The notes beneath the pieces are model-generated. The model worked only from the letters and a program-made list of their open reading frames with translations, searched no databases and had not been told where the DNA came from. A stretch of DNA of 64,000 nucleotides from Pelomonas caseinilytica (GTDB lineage Bacteria; Pseudomonadota; Gammaproteobacteria; Burkholderiales; Burkholderiaceae_C): the NCBI RefSeq assembly GCF_021353235.1, contig NZ_JAJTWT010000017.1, forward strand, positions 1 to 64,000, written 5' to 3'. Below are positions 7,712-14,367 of this stretch, one piece after another; the stretch's first letter is position 1, and every line of letters begins with the position of its first letter. Made by a program: the position numbers and the translations under genes.

Positions 7712-8527
7712 ATGAAAAAAGAGTCCGTGTTGAGCGCCCACCCCGTCTCGGACGAGATGCGCGCCACTGTGCTTCAGAACCTGGCGGCCCTGGAACAGCG
7801 TCACGACGTGAAGGTGCTGTTCGCCTGCGAATCCGGCAGCCGCGGCTGGGGCTTCGCGTCGCCTGACAGCGACTACGACGTGCGGTTCATCTACGTGAAC
7901 CGCTTGCCTTGGTACCTGACCGTGGAGCCGGGCCGCGATGTCATCGAGCAGCCCATCAGCGGTGATCTGGACATCAACGGCTGGGACCTGCGCAAGACGC
8001 TGCAGCTGCTGAAGGAGTCCAACCCGACGCTGCTGGAGTGGCTGCGTTCGCCCATCGTCTATCAGCAGGATGCCGAGTGGGTCGCACGCCTGCGCACGCT
8101 GGCCGAGGAGGGCTTCTCGCCGGTGCGGGGCTATCACCACTATGTGTCGATGGCCAAGAAGAACCTGCGCGAGCACCTGTACGGCGAGGTCGTTCGCTAC
8201 AAGAAGTACCTCTACGTGCTGCGCCCTTTGTTGGCGGCGCGGTGGATTCGCGAAGGCCGCGGCGTGCCGCCGATGCGCTTTGCCGAACTCGCCACACAGA
8301 CACTGACCGACCGTGCGGTGCTCGACGAAGTGAACGCGCTGCTGGAGGTCAAGATGCGCGCCGGCGAATCGGCGACCAGCCCGCGCTGGGTCGGCATCCA
8401 CGACTTCATCGAGGCGGAGCTGGCCGAGGCGATGTGCTTCACGCCGGACCAAGGGCCGAAGGCGGATGCCAGGCTGCTGGACCAGTACCTGCACGACGCC
8501 GTCCTGCACTTCGGCGCCGAGACCTAG
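7712..8527 (+). CDS. RlaP-type predicted nucleotidyltransferase (PF10127)
   Basis: A 271-residue protein starting at an ATG preceded by GAGGAGGGAGAG. The N-terminal region carries the polymerase-beta-like nucleotidyltransferase signature GSRGWGFASPDSDYDVRFIY, with the metal-binding D-x-D in SDYDVR. This family (formerly YcgL) is repeatedly linked to RNA ligase genes and was proposed to act in RNA repair; its reaction is not established. It lies 57 bp after rtcB and 19 bp before rtcA, consistent with one operon. End modification of broken tRNA is a reasonable guess only. Confidence 0.88.
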   Translation: MKKESVLSAHPVSDEMRATVLQNLAALEQRHDVKVLFACESGSRGWGFASPDSDYDVRFIYVNRLPWYLTVEPGRDVIEQPISGDLDINGWDLRKTLQLLKESNPTLLEWLRSPIVYQQDAEWVARLRTLAEEGFSPVRGYHHYVSMAKKNLREHLYGEVVRYKKYLYVLRPLLAARWIREGRGVPPMRFAELATQTLTDRAVLDEVNALLEVKMRAGESATSPRWVGIHDFIEAELAEAMCFTPDQGPKADARLLDQYLHDAVLHFGAET

Positions 8528-8546
8528 AACCACAAGAGAACAAGAC

Positions 8547-9584
8547 ATGATCGACATCGATGGCTCCGTCGGCGAGGGCGGAGGACAAATCCTGCGGACG
8601 TCGCTGGCCCTGTCCATGTGCACGGGCCAGCCCTTCACGCTGACCAAAATCCGCGCCGGCCGCGCCAAGCCCGGCCTGATGCGACAGCACCTGACCTGCG
8701 TGAACGCAGCGGCCGAGGTGTGTGGCGCGGAAGTGCAAGGCGCCGAGCTGAACTCGCAATCCATGGTCTTCACGCCGGGCCCGGTGCGGGCGGGCGACTA
8801 CGTCTTCAACGTCGGCACCGCCGGCAGCTGCACGCTGGTGCTGCAGACCGTCTGGCCCGCGTTGATGCTGGCGGATGCGCCCAGCCGCTTGAAGCTGGGC
8901 GGCGGCACCCACAACCCGATGGCACCGCCCTTCCACTTCCTGGAGCGCGCCTATGCGCCGCTGCTGGCCAAGCTTGGCGCAAAGGCCGACCTTGCGCTGC
9001 GCCGGCTGGGCTTCTACCCCGCCGGTGGCGGCGAGATCGACGCCACGATCTGGCCGGCGAAGGAAAGCCTGAAGCCCTTCGACTTGAACGACCGTGGGGC
9101 GAAGCTGGAGAGCTATGCCGAATGCTTCGCGCCAGCACTGCCTCGCTCGGTGGCTCGGCGTGAGCTGGAACAACTGGGCACAGGCCTCGGCTGGGGTGAC
9201 GATCAGTTGCGGGAGGCAGCCAGCCGCCAGAACGAGGGACCCGGCAACGCGCTTCTGGCGACGCTGGCCTACGAGAACGTCTGCGAGGTCTTTACCGGAT
9301 TCGGCGAGAAGGGCGTCAGCGCCGAACAGGTCGCGCGCAATGTTGTGCGCGAGGTGCGTGCCTACCAAGTCAGCGATGCCGCTCTCGGGGCCCATCTGGC
9401 CGACCAGTGGGCACTTCCGCTGGCGCTTGCCTTATGGCAGCGTGGGGGCAAGGCGTCGTACACCTGTACGGAACTGACGCCTCACGCGACAACGAACTTC
9501 GACGTGATTGAGCGGTTTCTGCCGGTGAGGTTCTCACCTGTAGCGACCGCGAGCGGCTTCGCAGTAAAGGTACAAGTTGGATAG
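8547..9584 (+). CDS. rtcA: RtcA, RNA 3'-terminal phosphate cyclase
   Basis: A 345-residue RtcA starting at an ATG 19 bp after rlaP. It uses ATP to turn RNA 3'-phosphates into 2',3'-cyclic phosphates, a substrate for RtcB. The N-terminal GSVGEGGGQILRTSLALS is diagnostic, HFLERAYAPLLAKLG matches the family, and H313 in TPHATTN is at the position of the adenylylated histidine. Spacing and order (rtcB, rlaP, rtcA) point to one transcriptional unit. Confidence 0.96.
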   Translation: MIDIDGSVGEGGGQILRTSLALSMCTGQPFTLTKIRAGRAKPGLMRQHLTCVNAAAEVCGAEVQGAELNSQSMVFTPGPVRAGDYVFNVGTAGSCTLVLQTVWPALMLADAPSRLKLGGGTHNPMAPPFHFLERAYAPLLAKLGAKADLALRRLGFYPAGGGEIDATIWPAKESLKPFDLNDRGAKLESYAECFAPALPRSVARRELEQLGTGLGWGDDQLREAASRQNEGPGNALLATLAYENVCEVFTGFGEKGVSAEQVARNVVREVRAYQVSDAALGAHLADQWALPLALALWQRGGKASYTCTELTPHATTNFDVIERFLPVRFSPVATASGFAVKVQVG

Positions 9585-9609
9585 CCGATTTCGGCAATAG
9601 GGAGGAGCG

Positions 9610-11217
9610 ATGCAACAACCAACCGCAGTCGCTGACGCAGCTCGGCACAACCATGATGACGCTGAATACCTCGGGTTCCTGGCCCGCATTCAGGCGAGGT
9701 TCCAGTCACGCAGCCGTGATGGTGCCCGCTCGGTTTTCCTCACCGATGCGGAAGATCTGTGGTCCATCTATTTGGACAGCTTCTCCGATCCGGTGAGCCG
9801 GCGATACCGCAGCTGCTCGGCGTGTCGGAAGTTCATCGACCGCTTTGGCAGCTTGGCCATCGTCGAGGAAGACGGCTCTGTTGGCTCGGCGTTCTGGCAT
9901 CCAGAGGACGCACCCGACGAGTACGCAACGGCTGTTGCGCACCTCGACAAGGCAGTGCGCCGCGCCAAGATCGTCAGCCCATTCCTCAGCCGCGACGCAG
10001 TTTTGGGCCTGCCAGAGGCGGGTGGTTGGGTGCATCTGTCTATCACGTTGCCTGAGGCAATGCGCTACACGGGTGCGGTTCTGAAGCCCGAACAGGCGAT
10101 GGCCGAGAAGCGCGAAGACTTCAAGACGGTCATGCACGCGTTGAACGAGTTCACGCTGCCGATGATCGAGACGGCCATGCGGCTGCTGAAGTCCGACCAT
10201 CTCTACAGCAGCGAGCGTGTGCTTGGTCAGGCTGAATGGCTGCACAAGCTGCACGTCGCCCGAGCAGCAGCAACAGGCAACGGTAAAGCCGCAGTGGTGT
10301 GGTCGGCGATTGCCAAGGCGCCGGCAGGCTTTTGCCATCCGCGCAGCTCCATGATCGGCACGCTTCTGGAGGACATCGCCGCTGGCATGGAGTTCAGCGA
10401 CATCGCCAGGCGATTTGCCGACAAGATGCACCCGCTGCGCTATCAGCGCCCGCAGGCACTTCCGAGCGCTGGCAACGTTGCTCAAGCTGAAAAGCTGTTT
10501 GCCCAGTTGGGCCTAGCACCGGCTCTGGACCGGCGCATGGCGCGCATCGACGAGATCCCACTGCTCTGGTCGCCGAAAGCCGACGAGCCGCCAGTGGGCG
10601 CCGGCGGTGGCATCTTTTCTCGCCTGAAAACAAAGTCGACCTCGGCTACGTCGGGCTTGAGCATTCCTGCCATCACCATGACGGCAGAGAAGTTCCTGCG
10701 CGAAGTTGCCCCTGACGCCGACACCATCGAGCTCGACCTGCCCGCCGGCAATCACACATTCATCGGACTGACGACAGCAGTGAATGCCGATGCCCCCAAG
10801 CTGTTCCAGTGGGACCATCCAGTCTCCTGGTACGTCTGGCACGGCGGCGCGCCTGCGAGCCAGTATGGGCTAAAACCTGGCTGGCTGAATGTCAACGGCA
10901 TTACTCGCTTGCCGGCACGATGGAACGACGATGGCCAGCGCTTCAAGCACCACGGTGACGGGATCATCTTGTTGCTGGCAGGAGCGCGTGAGACGCGTCA
11001 AGCAGGCGCCGCACTGTTTCCCGCGCTGCTGCGGTCGGAGCTCCACGGTGTGCGCTCAACGATCGAAGCGCATTCGCAAGGGGCTCAAATGCACGGCTTG
11101 GCCGAAGGCAGCGCCGTTGGCATCGATCTCAGAGCCGGCGGGGATTCATTCCCGACAACCGTCCGCGTCAGGTCGGCCGGACACACGCAGACCTACATGA
11201 TTGACCGTTGGGACTGA
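9610..11217 (+). CDS. Conserved protein of unknown function in the rtc operon
   Basis: A 535-residue protein, start supported by AGGGAGGAG just upstream and only 25 bp after rtcA, so probably co-transcribed. I do not recognise the fold. Visible features: no signal peptide or membrane segment, a CSAC pair in RYRSCSACRKF (about residue 62-70), and a relatively conserved-looking C-terminal half (HGDGIILLLAGARETRQAG, then a serine/threonine-rich end). I have an impression of similar proteins in large phages and prophages but cannot name the family. Its place between rtcA and an exonuclease gene suggests a role in RNA metabolism or defence. Confidence 0.7.
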   Translation: MQQPTAVADAARHNHDDAEYLGFLARIQARFQSRSRDGARSVFLTDAEDLWSIYLDSFSDPVSRRYRSCSACRKFIDRFGSLAIVEEDGSVGSAFWHPEDAPDEYATAVAHLDKAVRRAKIVSPFLSRDAVLGLPEAGGWVHLSITLPEAMRYTGAVLKPEQAMAEKREDFKTVMHALNEFTLPMIETAMRLLKSDHLYSSERVLGQAEWLHKLHVARAAATGNGKAAVVWSAIAKAPAGFCHPRSSMIGTLLEDIAAGMEFSDIARRFADKMHPLRYQRPQALPSAGNVAQAEKLFAQLGLAPALDRRMARIDEIPLLWSPKADEPPVGAGGGIFSRLKTKSTSATSGLSIPAITMTAEKFLREVAPDADTIELDLPAGNHTFIGLTTAVNADAPKLFQWDHPVSWYVWHGGAPASQYGLKPGWLNVNGITRLPARWNDDGQRFKHHGDGIILLLAGARETRQAGAALFPALLRSELHGVRSTIEAHSQGAQMHGLAEGSAVGIDLRAGGDSFPTTVRVRSAGHTQTYMIDRWD

Positions 11218-11402
11218 AGCGTGTCGCTGTCGCGTCATGCATGGCCAGCTAGCACGGATGCCGTGCCTAGCCGTTTCATCCGGTGGCCCTGAGCGACCTT
11301 CGGAGGCGCCTTGGCCACGCACGGGCAGTGATCCATTCGGGCGATGGCGGCCGGTGATCCTGATGCGACCTCGGTTGCCTGCCAACCAGATTCAATTGAG
11401 CA
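11218..11402. other. Short non-coding gap with one hairpin
   Basis: No gene is visible. An imperfect hairpin (GCTAGCACGG...CCGTGCCTAGC, about 11250-11273) follows the stop codon of the upstream gene. It lacks a T-run and may be an RNA stability or termination structure. Confidence 0.3.
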
Positions 11403-11957
11403 ATGAAAGAGATCTACATCAGCACGGACGTTGAGACTGACGGGCCCATCCCCGGCCCGCATTCCATGTTGAGCTTCGGCTCGGCGGCTTACACGGCCGA
11501 CAAGCAACTCATCAGCACCTTCTCCGCTAACCTGGAGACGCTGGAAGGCGCCACAGCCCATCCGGCCACGGCCGCATGGTGGGCCACCCAGCCTGAAGCG
11601 TGGGCGGCGTGTCGCTCCGATCTGCAATCACCGGAAGTCGCGATGCGGGCCTACGTGGCGTGGATCAAGTCGCTGAATGGCAAGCCGGTGTTCGTGGCCT
11701 ACCCCGCCGGCTTCGACTTCCTGTTCGTGTACTGGTACCTGATGCGGTTTGTGGGCGAGAGCCCCTTCAGTCACTCGGCGCTCGACATGAAGACGTACGC
11801 CATGGCCGTCCTCAAGACGGGCTACCGCGACAGCACGAAGCGGAACATGCCCCGCAGTTGGTTTGACAAGCTGCCTCACACCCACGTGGCGCTTGACGAT
11901 GCCATCGAGCAAGGCGCACTGTTCTGCAACATGATGAGGGCGAACCAGGCGGCGTGA
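11403..11957 (+). CDS. DEDDh-family 3'-5' exonuclease (RNase T / DnaQ-like)
   Basis: A 184-residue protein with the exonuclease core in order: Exo I in STDVETDG (D and E), Exo II in VAYPAGFDF, and Exo III in [13 protein letters not shown] with the histidine five residues ahead of the last aspartate, as in the DEDDh class. The length fits a stand-alone nuclease such as RNase T, oligoribonuclease or the small exoribonucleases next to RNA-repair genes. No polymerase or UvrC domain is attached. Near rsr and rtcB it could trim damaged 3' ends or act with Ro in decay; this role is inferred. It lies 185 bp after the unknown gene. Confidence 0.85.
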   Translation: MKEIYISTDVETDGPIPGPHSMLSFGSAAYTADKQLISTFSANLETLEGATAHPATAAWWATQPEAWAACRSDLQSPEVAMRAYVAWIKSLNGKPVFVAYPAGFDFLFVYWYLMRFVGESPFSHSALDMKTYAMAVLKTGYRDSTKRNMPRSWFDKLPHTHVALDDAIEQGALFCNMMRANQAA

Positions 11958-12033
11958 GTGAATGGCGGCAATCGCTGGACACCATGCGCTTCTGAACCTG
12001 GATCTCTACGGTCAGCCCGGACAGTCAAGAAAA

Positions 12034-12075
12034 GTTCAGAACTCGATGAACGCAAACCCGAAATGTTCAGAACTC
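12034..12075. repeat. Pair of direct repeats GTTCAGAACTC
   Basis: GTTCAGAACTC occurs at 12034-12044 and again at 12065-12075, 31 bp apart start to start (three helical turns). Each contains the partial palindrome GTTC-AG-AAC. They lie in the 223-bp gap after the exonuclease gene, 105 bp past the end of the convergent repressor gene. They may be protein-binding sites. Confidence 0.45.
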
Positions 12076-12180
12076 AGCGAGCAGGACGTCCAGAATCGTT
12101 GGAGCCGAGATGCTGCAACCCATTGAATTCCCATGCACCCCGAGTTCATGATTCAGAGAACTTCGACAGCAGCGCCATGG

Positions 12181-12546
12181 CTACTCCGCGAAGGACTTGA
12201 GCCACTGCCTCAGGCGTTTGCGCCCGTCGCTGTTGGTGGCCCGGTAGGTCTTGAGGGCCAGCGCCAGGAACTGCTGTTCGCCGGGAGACAGCCCCGCCGG
12301 CTCTCGTTCTTCATCCAGCCAACCGGCTGGCTTGCTGCAGTGCTGCTCGATCTGGCGGGCCAGCTTGTCGCCGATCGGCCTGGCCCCGCTCTTGGCCATT
12401 GACCAGGTGGCCCCGCTCACCTCGATCCGAGCCGCCCAGGCCGCCTCCAGCCCCTTGGGCGGGTCGCCCGCCGTGATGCGTTCTTCAGCAAAGGCCTGGA
12501 AGAGCGACAGGGCGTTGAGGCGGCGAAAGGTCGAGATGCTGGACAC
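12181..12546 (-). CDS. XRE-type (Cro/CI-like) transcriptional regulator
   Basis: A 121-residue protein whose residues 32-78 look like a lambda-repressor-type helix-turn-helix: AAWAARIEVSGATWSMAKSG, then a second helix and the tail HCSKPAGWLDEER, typical of small phage and island repressors. There is no protease or dimerisation domain of CI type. Two GTGAA-N5-TTCAC palindromes lie 11 and 62 bp upstream of the start codon, so autorepression is likely. They also face the tRNA array, transcribed away on the other strand. A 48-bp piece of this gene is repeated at 16725-16772 at the island's right edge. Confidence 0.75.
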   Translation of the reverse strand: MSSISTFRRLNALSLFQAFAEERITAGDPPKGLEAAWAARIEVSGATWSMAKSGARPIGDKLARQIEQHCSKPAGWLDEEREPAGLSPGEQQFLALALKTYRATNSDGRKRLRQWLKSFAE

Positions 12547-12556
12547 GGCATGTGTT

Positions 12557-12571
12557 GTGAAAACACTTCAC
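12557..12571. promoter_or_regulatory. Palindromic operator 1 (GTGAA-N5-TTCAC)
   Basis: GTGAAAACACTTCAC is a perfect 5-bp dyad with a 5-bp spacer, 11 bp upstream of the regulator's start codon. An identical dyad recurs 51 bp away, which is the usual arrangement for an autoregulated phage-type repressor. Confidence 0.7.
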
Positions 12572-12607
12572 ATCCATTCTAGGTGCTCACGCCGGGTTGA
12601 CGGCGGC

Positions 12608-12622
12608 GTGAACACTCTTCAC
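12608..12622. promoter_or_regulatory. Palindromic operator 2 (GTGAA-N5-TTCAC)
   Basis: GTGAACACTCTTCAC repeats the dyad of 12557-12571 with a different spacer sequence. Conservation of the arms but not the spacer supports a protein-binding site. It precedes the small plus-strand frame at 12668 and the terminator leading to the tRNA array. Confidence 0.7.
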
Positions 12623-12667
12623 AATCCGCCCATTCGTTGATTCACCCCCAACCCATTCGGTCTCATC

Positions 12668-12832
12668 ATGTCCCGCCTAGCCCTCGCCACCAACGCCAAG
12701 CGCCCCTTCTCGGGCGAGATGGCCTTGTGCGTCGCTGCGGGTCGACATGAGACCGCGCTGGCTCTCAGCCAGCCGCGCCATGACCGATACGAGGGTGACG
12801 CAACGCCACCGGGGAAAGCTCCAGCCCACTGA
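12668..12832 (+). CDS. Possible 54-residue leader peptide or small protein
   Basis: An ATG at 12668 opens a 54-codon frame (MSRLALATNAKRPFSGEMAL...) that stops at 12830-12832, 34 bp before a strong intrinsic terminator. It starts 46 bp after operator 2 on the strand opposite the repressor, where a repressed early gene would be expected. No clear ribosome-binding site and no recognised motif. It may be a real small gene or only a leader read through by chance. Confidence 0.35.
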   Translation: MSRLALATNAKRPFSGEMALCVAAGRHETALALSQPRHDRYEGDATPPGKAPAH

Positions 12833-12847
12833 AGCTTTCAACCTCCA

Positions 12848-12902
12848 GGGATCTCGAGATCCCCAGAAGCCCGGTCTCCCGCAGGAACCGGGCTTTTTGT
12901 TT
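12848..12902 (+). terminator. Intrinsic terminator preceded by a perfect palindrome
   Basis: GGGATCTCGAGATCCC (12848-12863) is a perfect 16-bp palindrome. Four bases on, AAGCCCGGT (12867-12875) pairs with ACCGGGCTT (12887-12895) and is followed by TTTGTTT, a standard Rho-independent terminator. It separates the operator region from the tRNA array that starts 220 bp downstream; nothing recognisable lies in 12903-13121. Confidence 0.8.
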
Positions 12903-13121
12903 GGCTCCTGCTGTTCAGGTCGATTCCTCCGGATTGGCGCCGACGGGCGCTGGTCAGGGGCGAGTCGTACCGGATGCCATCTCGGGTGTGCCCGTGCACA
13001 AGCACCGGCCTGCCTGGTGTGCATGTGTGCCCCAGCACGTTCTGCAGACGGAGCCGGCATGCAGCGGTTCAGCCGAGCTCGCCTCGTCTGGGTCGCGTGC
13101 GGACACAGCCGAGATGACATC

Positions 13122-13280
13122 GCCTCGTTAGCTCAGTGGAGAAGAGCGCCGGCCTACGAAGCCGGAGGCTGAGGCCGGACACGGGATCCACCTGCGTGGA
13201 GCCTGTGCCTGCCGAAGAGTGTGAGCTCTGCGAACACGCGGCCTGCAAGGTCGGAGGTTCGACCCCTTCACGAGGCGCCA
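13122..13280 (+). tRNA. tRNA-Arg (ACG) interrupted in the variable loop by an 82-nt element
   Basis: The 5' part (13122-13168) has acceptor GCCTCGT, D arm GCTC...GAGC and anticodon stem CCGGC/GCCGG with loop CTACGAA (anticodon ACG, U33 present). The 3' part (13251-13280) supplies TC, the T arm GGAGG-TTCGACC-CCTTC, acceptor ACGAGGC (7/7 complementary to the 5' strand), G73 and CCA. Removing 13169-13250 leaves a normal five-base variable loop AGGTC. The insert is flanked by AGG on both sides and is related to the dispersed multi-hairpin repeat (36.7, 42.7, 55.7 kb). It could be an intervening sequence to be spliced, or a disabling insertion. Confidence 0.8.
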
Positions 13281-13308
13281 GATACAGCGAAGGTCGACTT
13301 CGCACTAC

Positions 13309-13393
13309 GGACGCTTGGCAGAGTTGGTCGATTGCGCCTGGCTGTAAACCAGGTCCTCACGGCACGGTGGTTCGAATCCATCAGCGTCCACCA
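13309..13393 (+). tRNA. tRNA-Tyr (GTA)
   Basis: Acceptor GGACGCT/AGCGTCC pairs fully; anticodon stem CCTGG/CCAGG holds loop CTGTAAA (anticodon GTA); a long variable arm, as expected of bacterial tRNA-Tyr, precedes T arm GGTGG-TTCGAAT-CCATC; A73 and CCA are encoded. No insertion. It looks functional. Confidence 0.92.
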
Positions 13394-13403
13394 CATCAAC
13401 AAC

Positions 13404-13545
13404 GTCCCGTTGGACTTCCGGTGAGGTCCTCGGCCCTTCAAGCCGAAGAGGCGGGTTCGCTCTGATCGGCACTGCCGATCAGGACGCAGCCTGCTGCGGG
13501 CCGAAGGACTGGCGCACAGCGCCAGCACTCCCGCACGGGACACCA
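13404..13545 (+). tRNA. tRNA-Glu (TTC) interrupted in the T loop by a 67-nt element, C33
   Basis: Acceptor GTCCCGT (13404-13410) pairs 7/7 with ACGGGAC (13535-13541), followed by A73 and CCA. D stem GGAC/GTCC, anticodon stem TCGGC/GCCGA with loop CCTTCAA (anticodon TTC; position 33 is C, not U). The T stem GCGGG/CCCGC is split: TTCG (13456-13459) is followed by 67 nt, then ACT completes a standard TTCGACT loop. The insert 13460-13526 folds into successive hairpins, including a perfect TGATCGGC-ACT-GCCGATCA. An equally placed insert is found in tRNA-His. Confidence 0.8.
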
Positions 13546-13656
13546 GACCCAGAAGCCTGTCGTCGAGCTCACGCTTCGACAGGCGCAAACCGGCCGCAAC
13601 GATTGGGCGGCGTCGGAACCCGTCACCGACAACCATTCAGAGCACTGAAGGATGAC

Positions 13657-13733
13657 CCGTGTGTGGCGCAATCAGGGAGCGCTGCTGCTTTGGGAGCAGA
13701 GGGTTGCAGGTTCGAGTCCTGCCGCACGGACCA
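13657..13733 (+). tRNA. tRNA-Pro (TGG)
   Basis: Acceptor CCGTGTG/CGCACGG (one G-U), D stem GCGC/GCGC, anticodon loop TTTGGGA (anticodon TGG) on a stem with one mismatch, T arm GCAGG-TTCGAGT-CCTGC, A73 and CCA. The gap before it (13546-13656) holds only hairpins, such as GCCTGTCG...CGACAGGC. Confidence 0.88.
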
Positions 13734-13744
13734 GTAGTGAAGTA

Positions 13745-13820
13745 GCCGCCATAGCTCAGTTGGAAGAGCGCCAGTCTGTCGAATCGGAGGCCGCGGGATC
13801 GTAGCCCGCTGGCGGCGCCA
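13745..13820 (+). tRNA. tRNA-Asp (GTC) with atypical T loop
   Basis: Acceptor GCCGCCA/TGGCGGC pairs perfectly and D stem GCTC/GAGC is normal. The anticodon stem CCAGT/ATCGG has one mismatch and one G-U around loop CTGTCGA (anticodon GTC). The T stem GCGGG/CCCGC is intact, but the loop reads ATCGTAG instead of TTCGANN, so the T54-A58 pair of normal tRNAs is lost. G73 and CCA are encoded. Starts 12 bp after tRNA-Pro. Confidence 0.78.
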
Positions 13821-13843
13821 GTTTGAAGACGACGTGTGTTTGG

Positions 13844-13984
13844 GGTTGACCGTCGCCTAGTGGCCTAAGGCTCAAGGTCGTGACCCTTGCATCACCGGTT
13901 CGCTCGGCGCGCCGCGCCGGACGCGCCGATGGCGCGGGCCGAAGGCCGAGCGCGAAGCGCGAGCTATCCGGTCGGTCAACCCCA
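13844..13984 (+). tRNA. tRNA-His (GTG) interrupted in the T loop by a 62-nt element, C33
   Basis: GGTTGACCG (from 13844) pairs with CGGTCAACC (to 13981), giving an extended acceptor in keeping with the extra G-1:C73 pair of tRNA-His, then CCA at 13982-13984. D stem GCCT/AGGC; anticodon stem CAAGG/CCTTG with loop TCGTGAC (anticodon GTG, position 33 is C). T stem ACCGG (13894-13898) and CCGGT (13968-13972) enclose TTCG, a 62-nt insert (13903-13964) and TAT. The GC-rich insert folds into hairpins such as CGCGCC-GAT-GGCGCG. It sits after G57, exactly where the tRNA-Glu insert sits. Confidence 0.75.
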
Positions 13985-13996
13985 AGCGCATTCGCA

Positions 13997-14081
13997 CCCC
14001 TCGTGGCGGAAATGGCAGACGCAACGGTCCCAGAAGCCGTGGCCGCAAGGCATGCCCGTTCGACCCGGGCCGAGGGGACCA
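13997..14081 (+). tRNA. tRNA-Leu (CAG), C33
   Basis: Acceptor CCCCTCG/CGAGGGG, short D stem GCG/CGC as in class II tRNAs, anticodon stem ACGGT/GCCGT with loop CCCAGAA (anticodon CAG; position 33 is C), long variable arm GGCC-GCAA-GGC, T arm GCCCG-TTCGACC-CGGGC, A73 and CCA. Uninterrupted apart from the unusual base 33. Confidence 0.85.
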
Positions 14082-14137
14082 ACACAGCCAGGAGAACACC
14101 ATGAAGAAGATCCAGAACGACCACAGCTTTCGAGGTC

Positions 14138-14314
14138 ATGAGCAAACGCCGCAAGGGCTTCCCGTCTGAGACGCAGGTCAAGCGTGGCGGCCGCATCGTG
14201 GGCGGCCACAAGGAGCTGATGGAAAAGCTCGGCCGCAACGACCCATGCCCCTGCGGATCCGGGAGGTCGTTTCAAGCGCTGCTGCCTGAGCAGCGGCTGC
14301 TTTTGACGGCGTGA
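14138..14314 (+). CDS. Small SEC-C protein with a frameshifted zinc motif, copy 2
   Basis: A 58-residue frame starts at an ATG ([20 protein letters not shown]...) and reaches [11 protein letters not shown], then continues as [10 protein letters not shown]. Dropping one T near 14263 would give GSGRRFKRCC, the complete SEC-C motif (CxC then CC). The same lesion is in the 1.4-kb copy. Either the gene died before duplication or the frame is corrected during expression. SEC-C domains bind zinc and mediate ribosome or SecB contacts. It lies between the tRNA array and the HNH gene. Confidence 0.5.
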   Translation: MSKRRKGFPSETQVKRGGRIVGGHKELMEKLGRNDPCPCGSGRSFQALLPEQRLLLTA

Positions 14315-14367
14315 ATCGGCATCACTATCAACGCTGACCCGTGCCCAGTCGCAGAAAGGAGGACGCC

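Noticed and set aside
13169-13250. Group I or group II intron in tRNA-Arg
   Set aside because: At 82 nt the insert is far too short and has no catalytic core motifs.
13225-13280. A tRNA-Cys (GCA) anticodon arm before the T arm of tRNA-Arg
   Set aside because: The CTGCAAG loop belongs to the last hairpin of the dispersed repeat inserted in tRNA-Arg, and no acceptor strand or D arm fits a separate tRNA-Cys.
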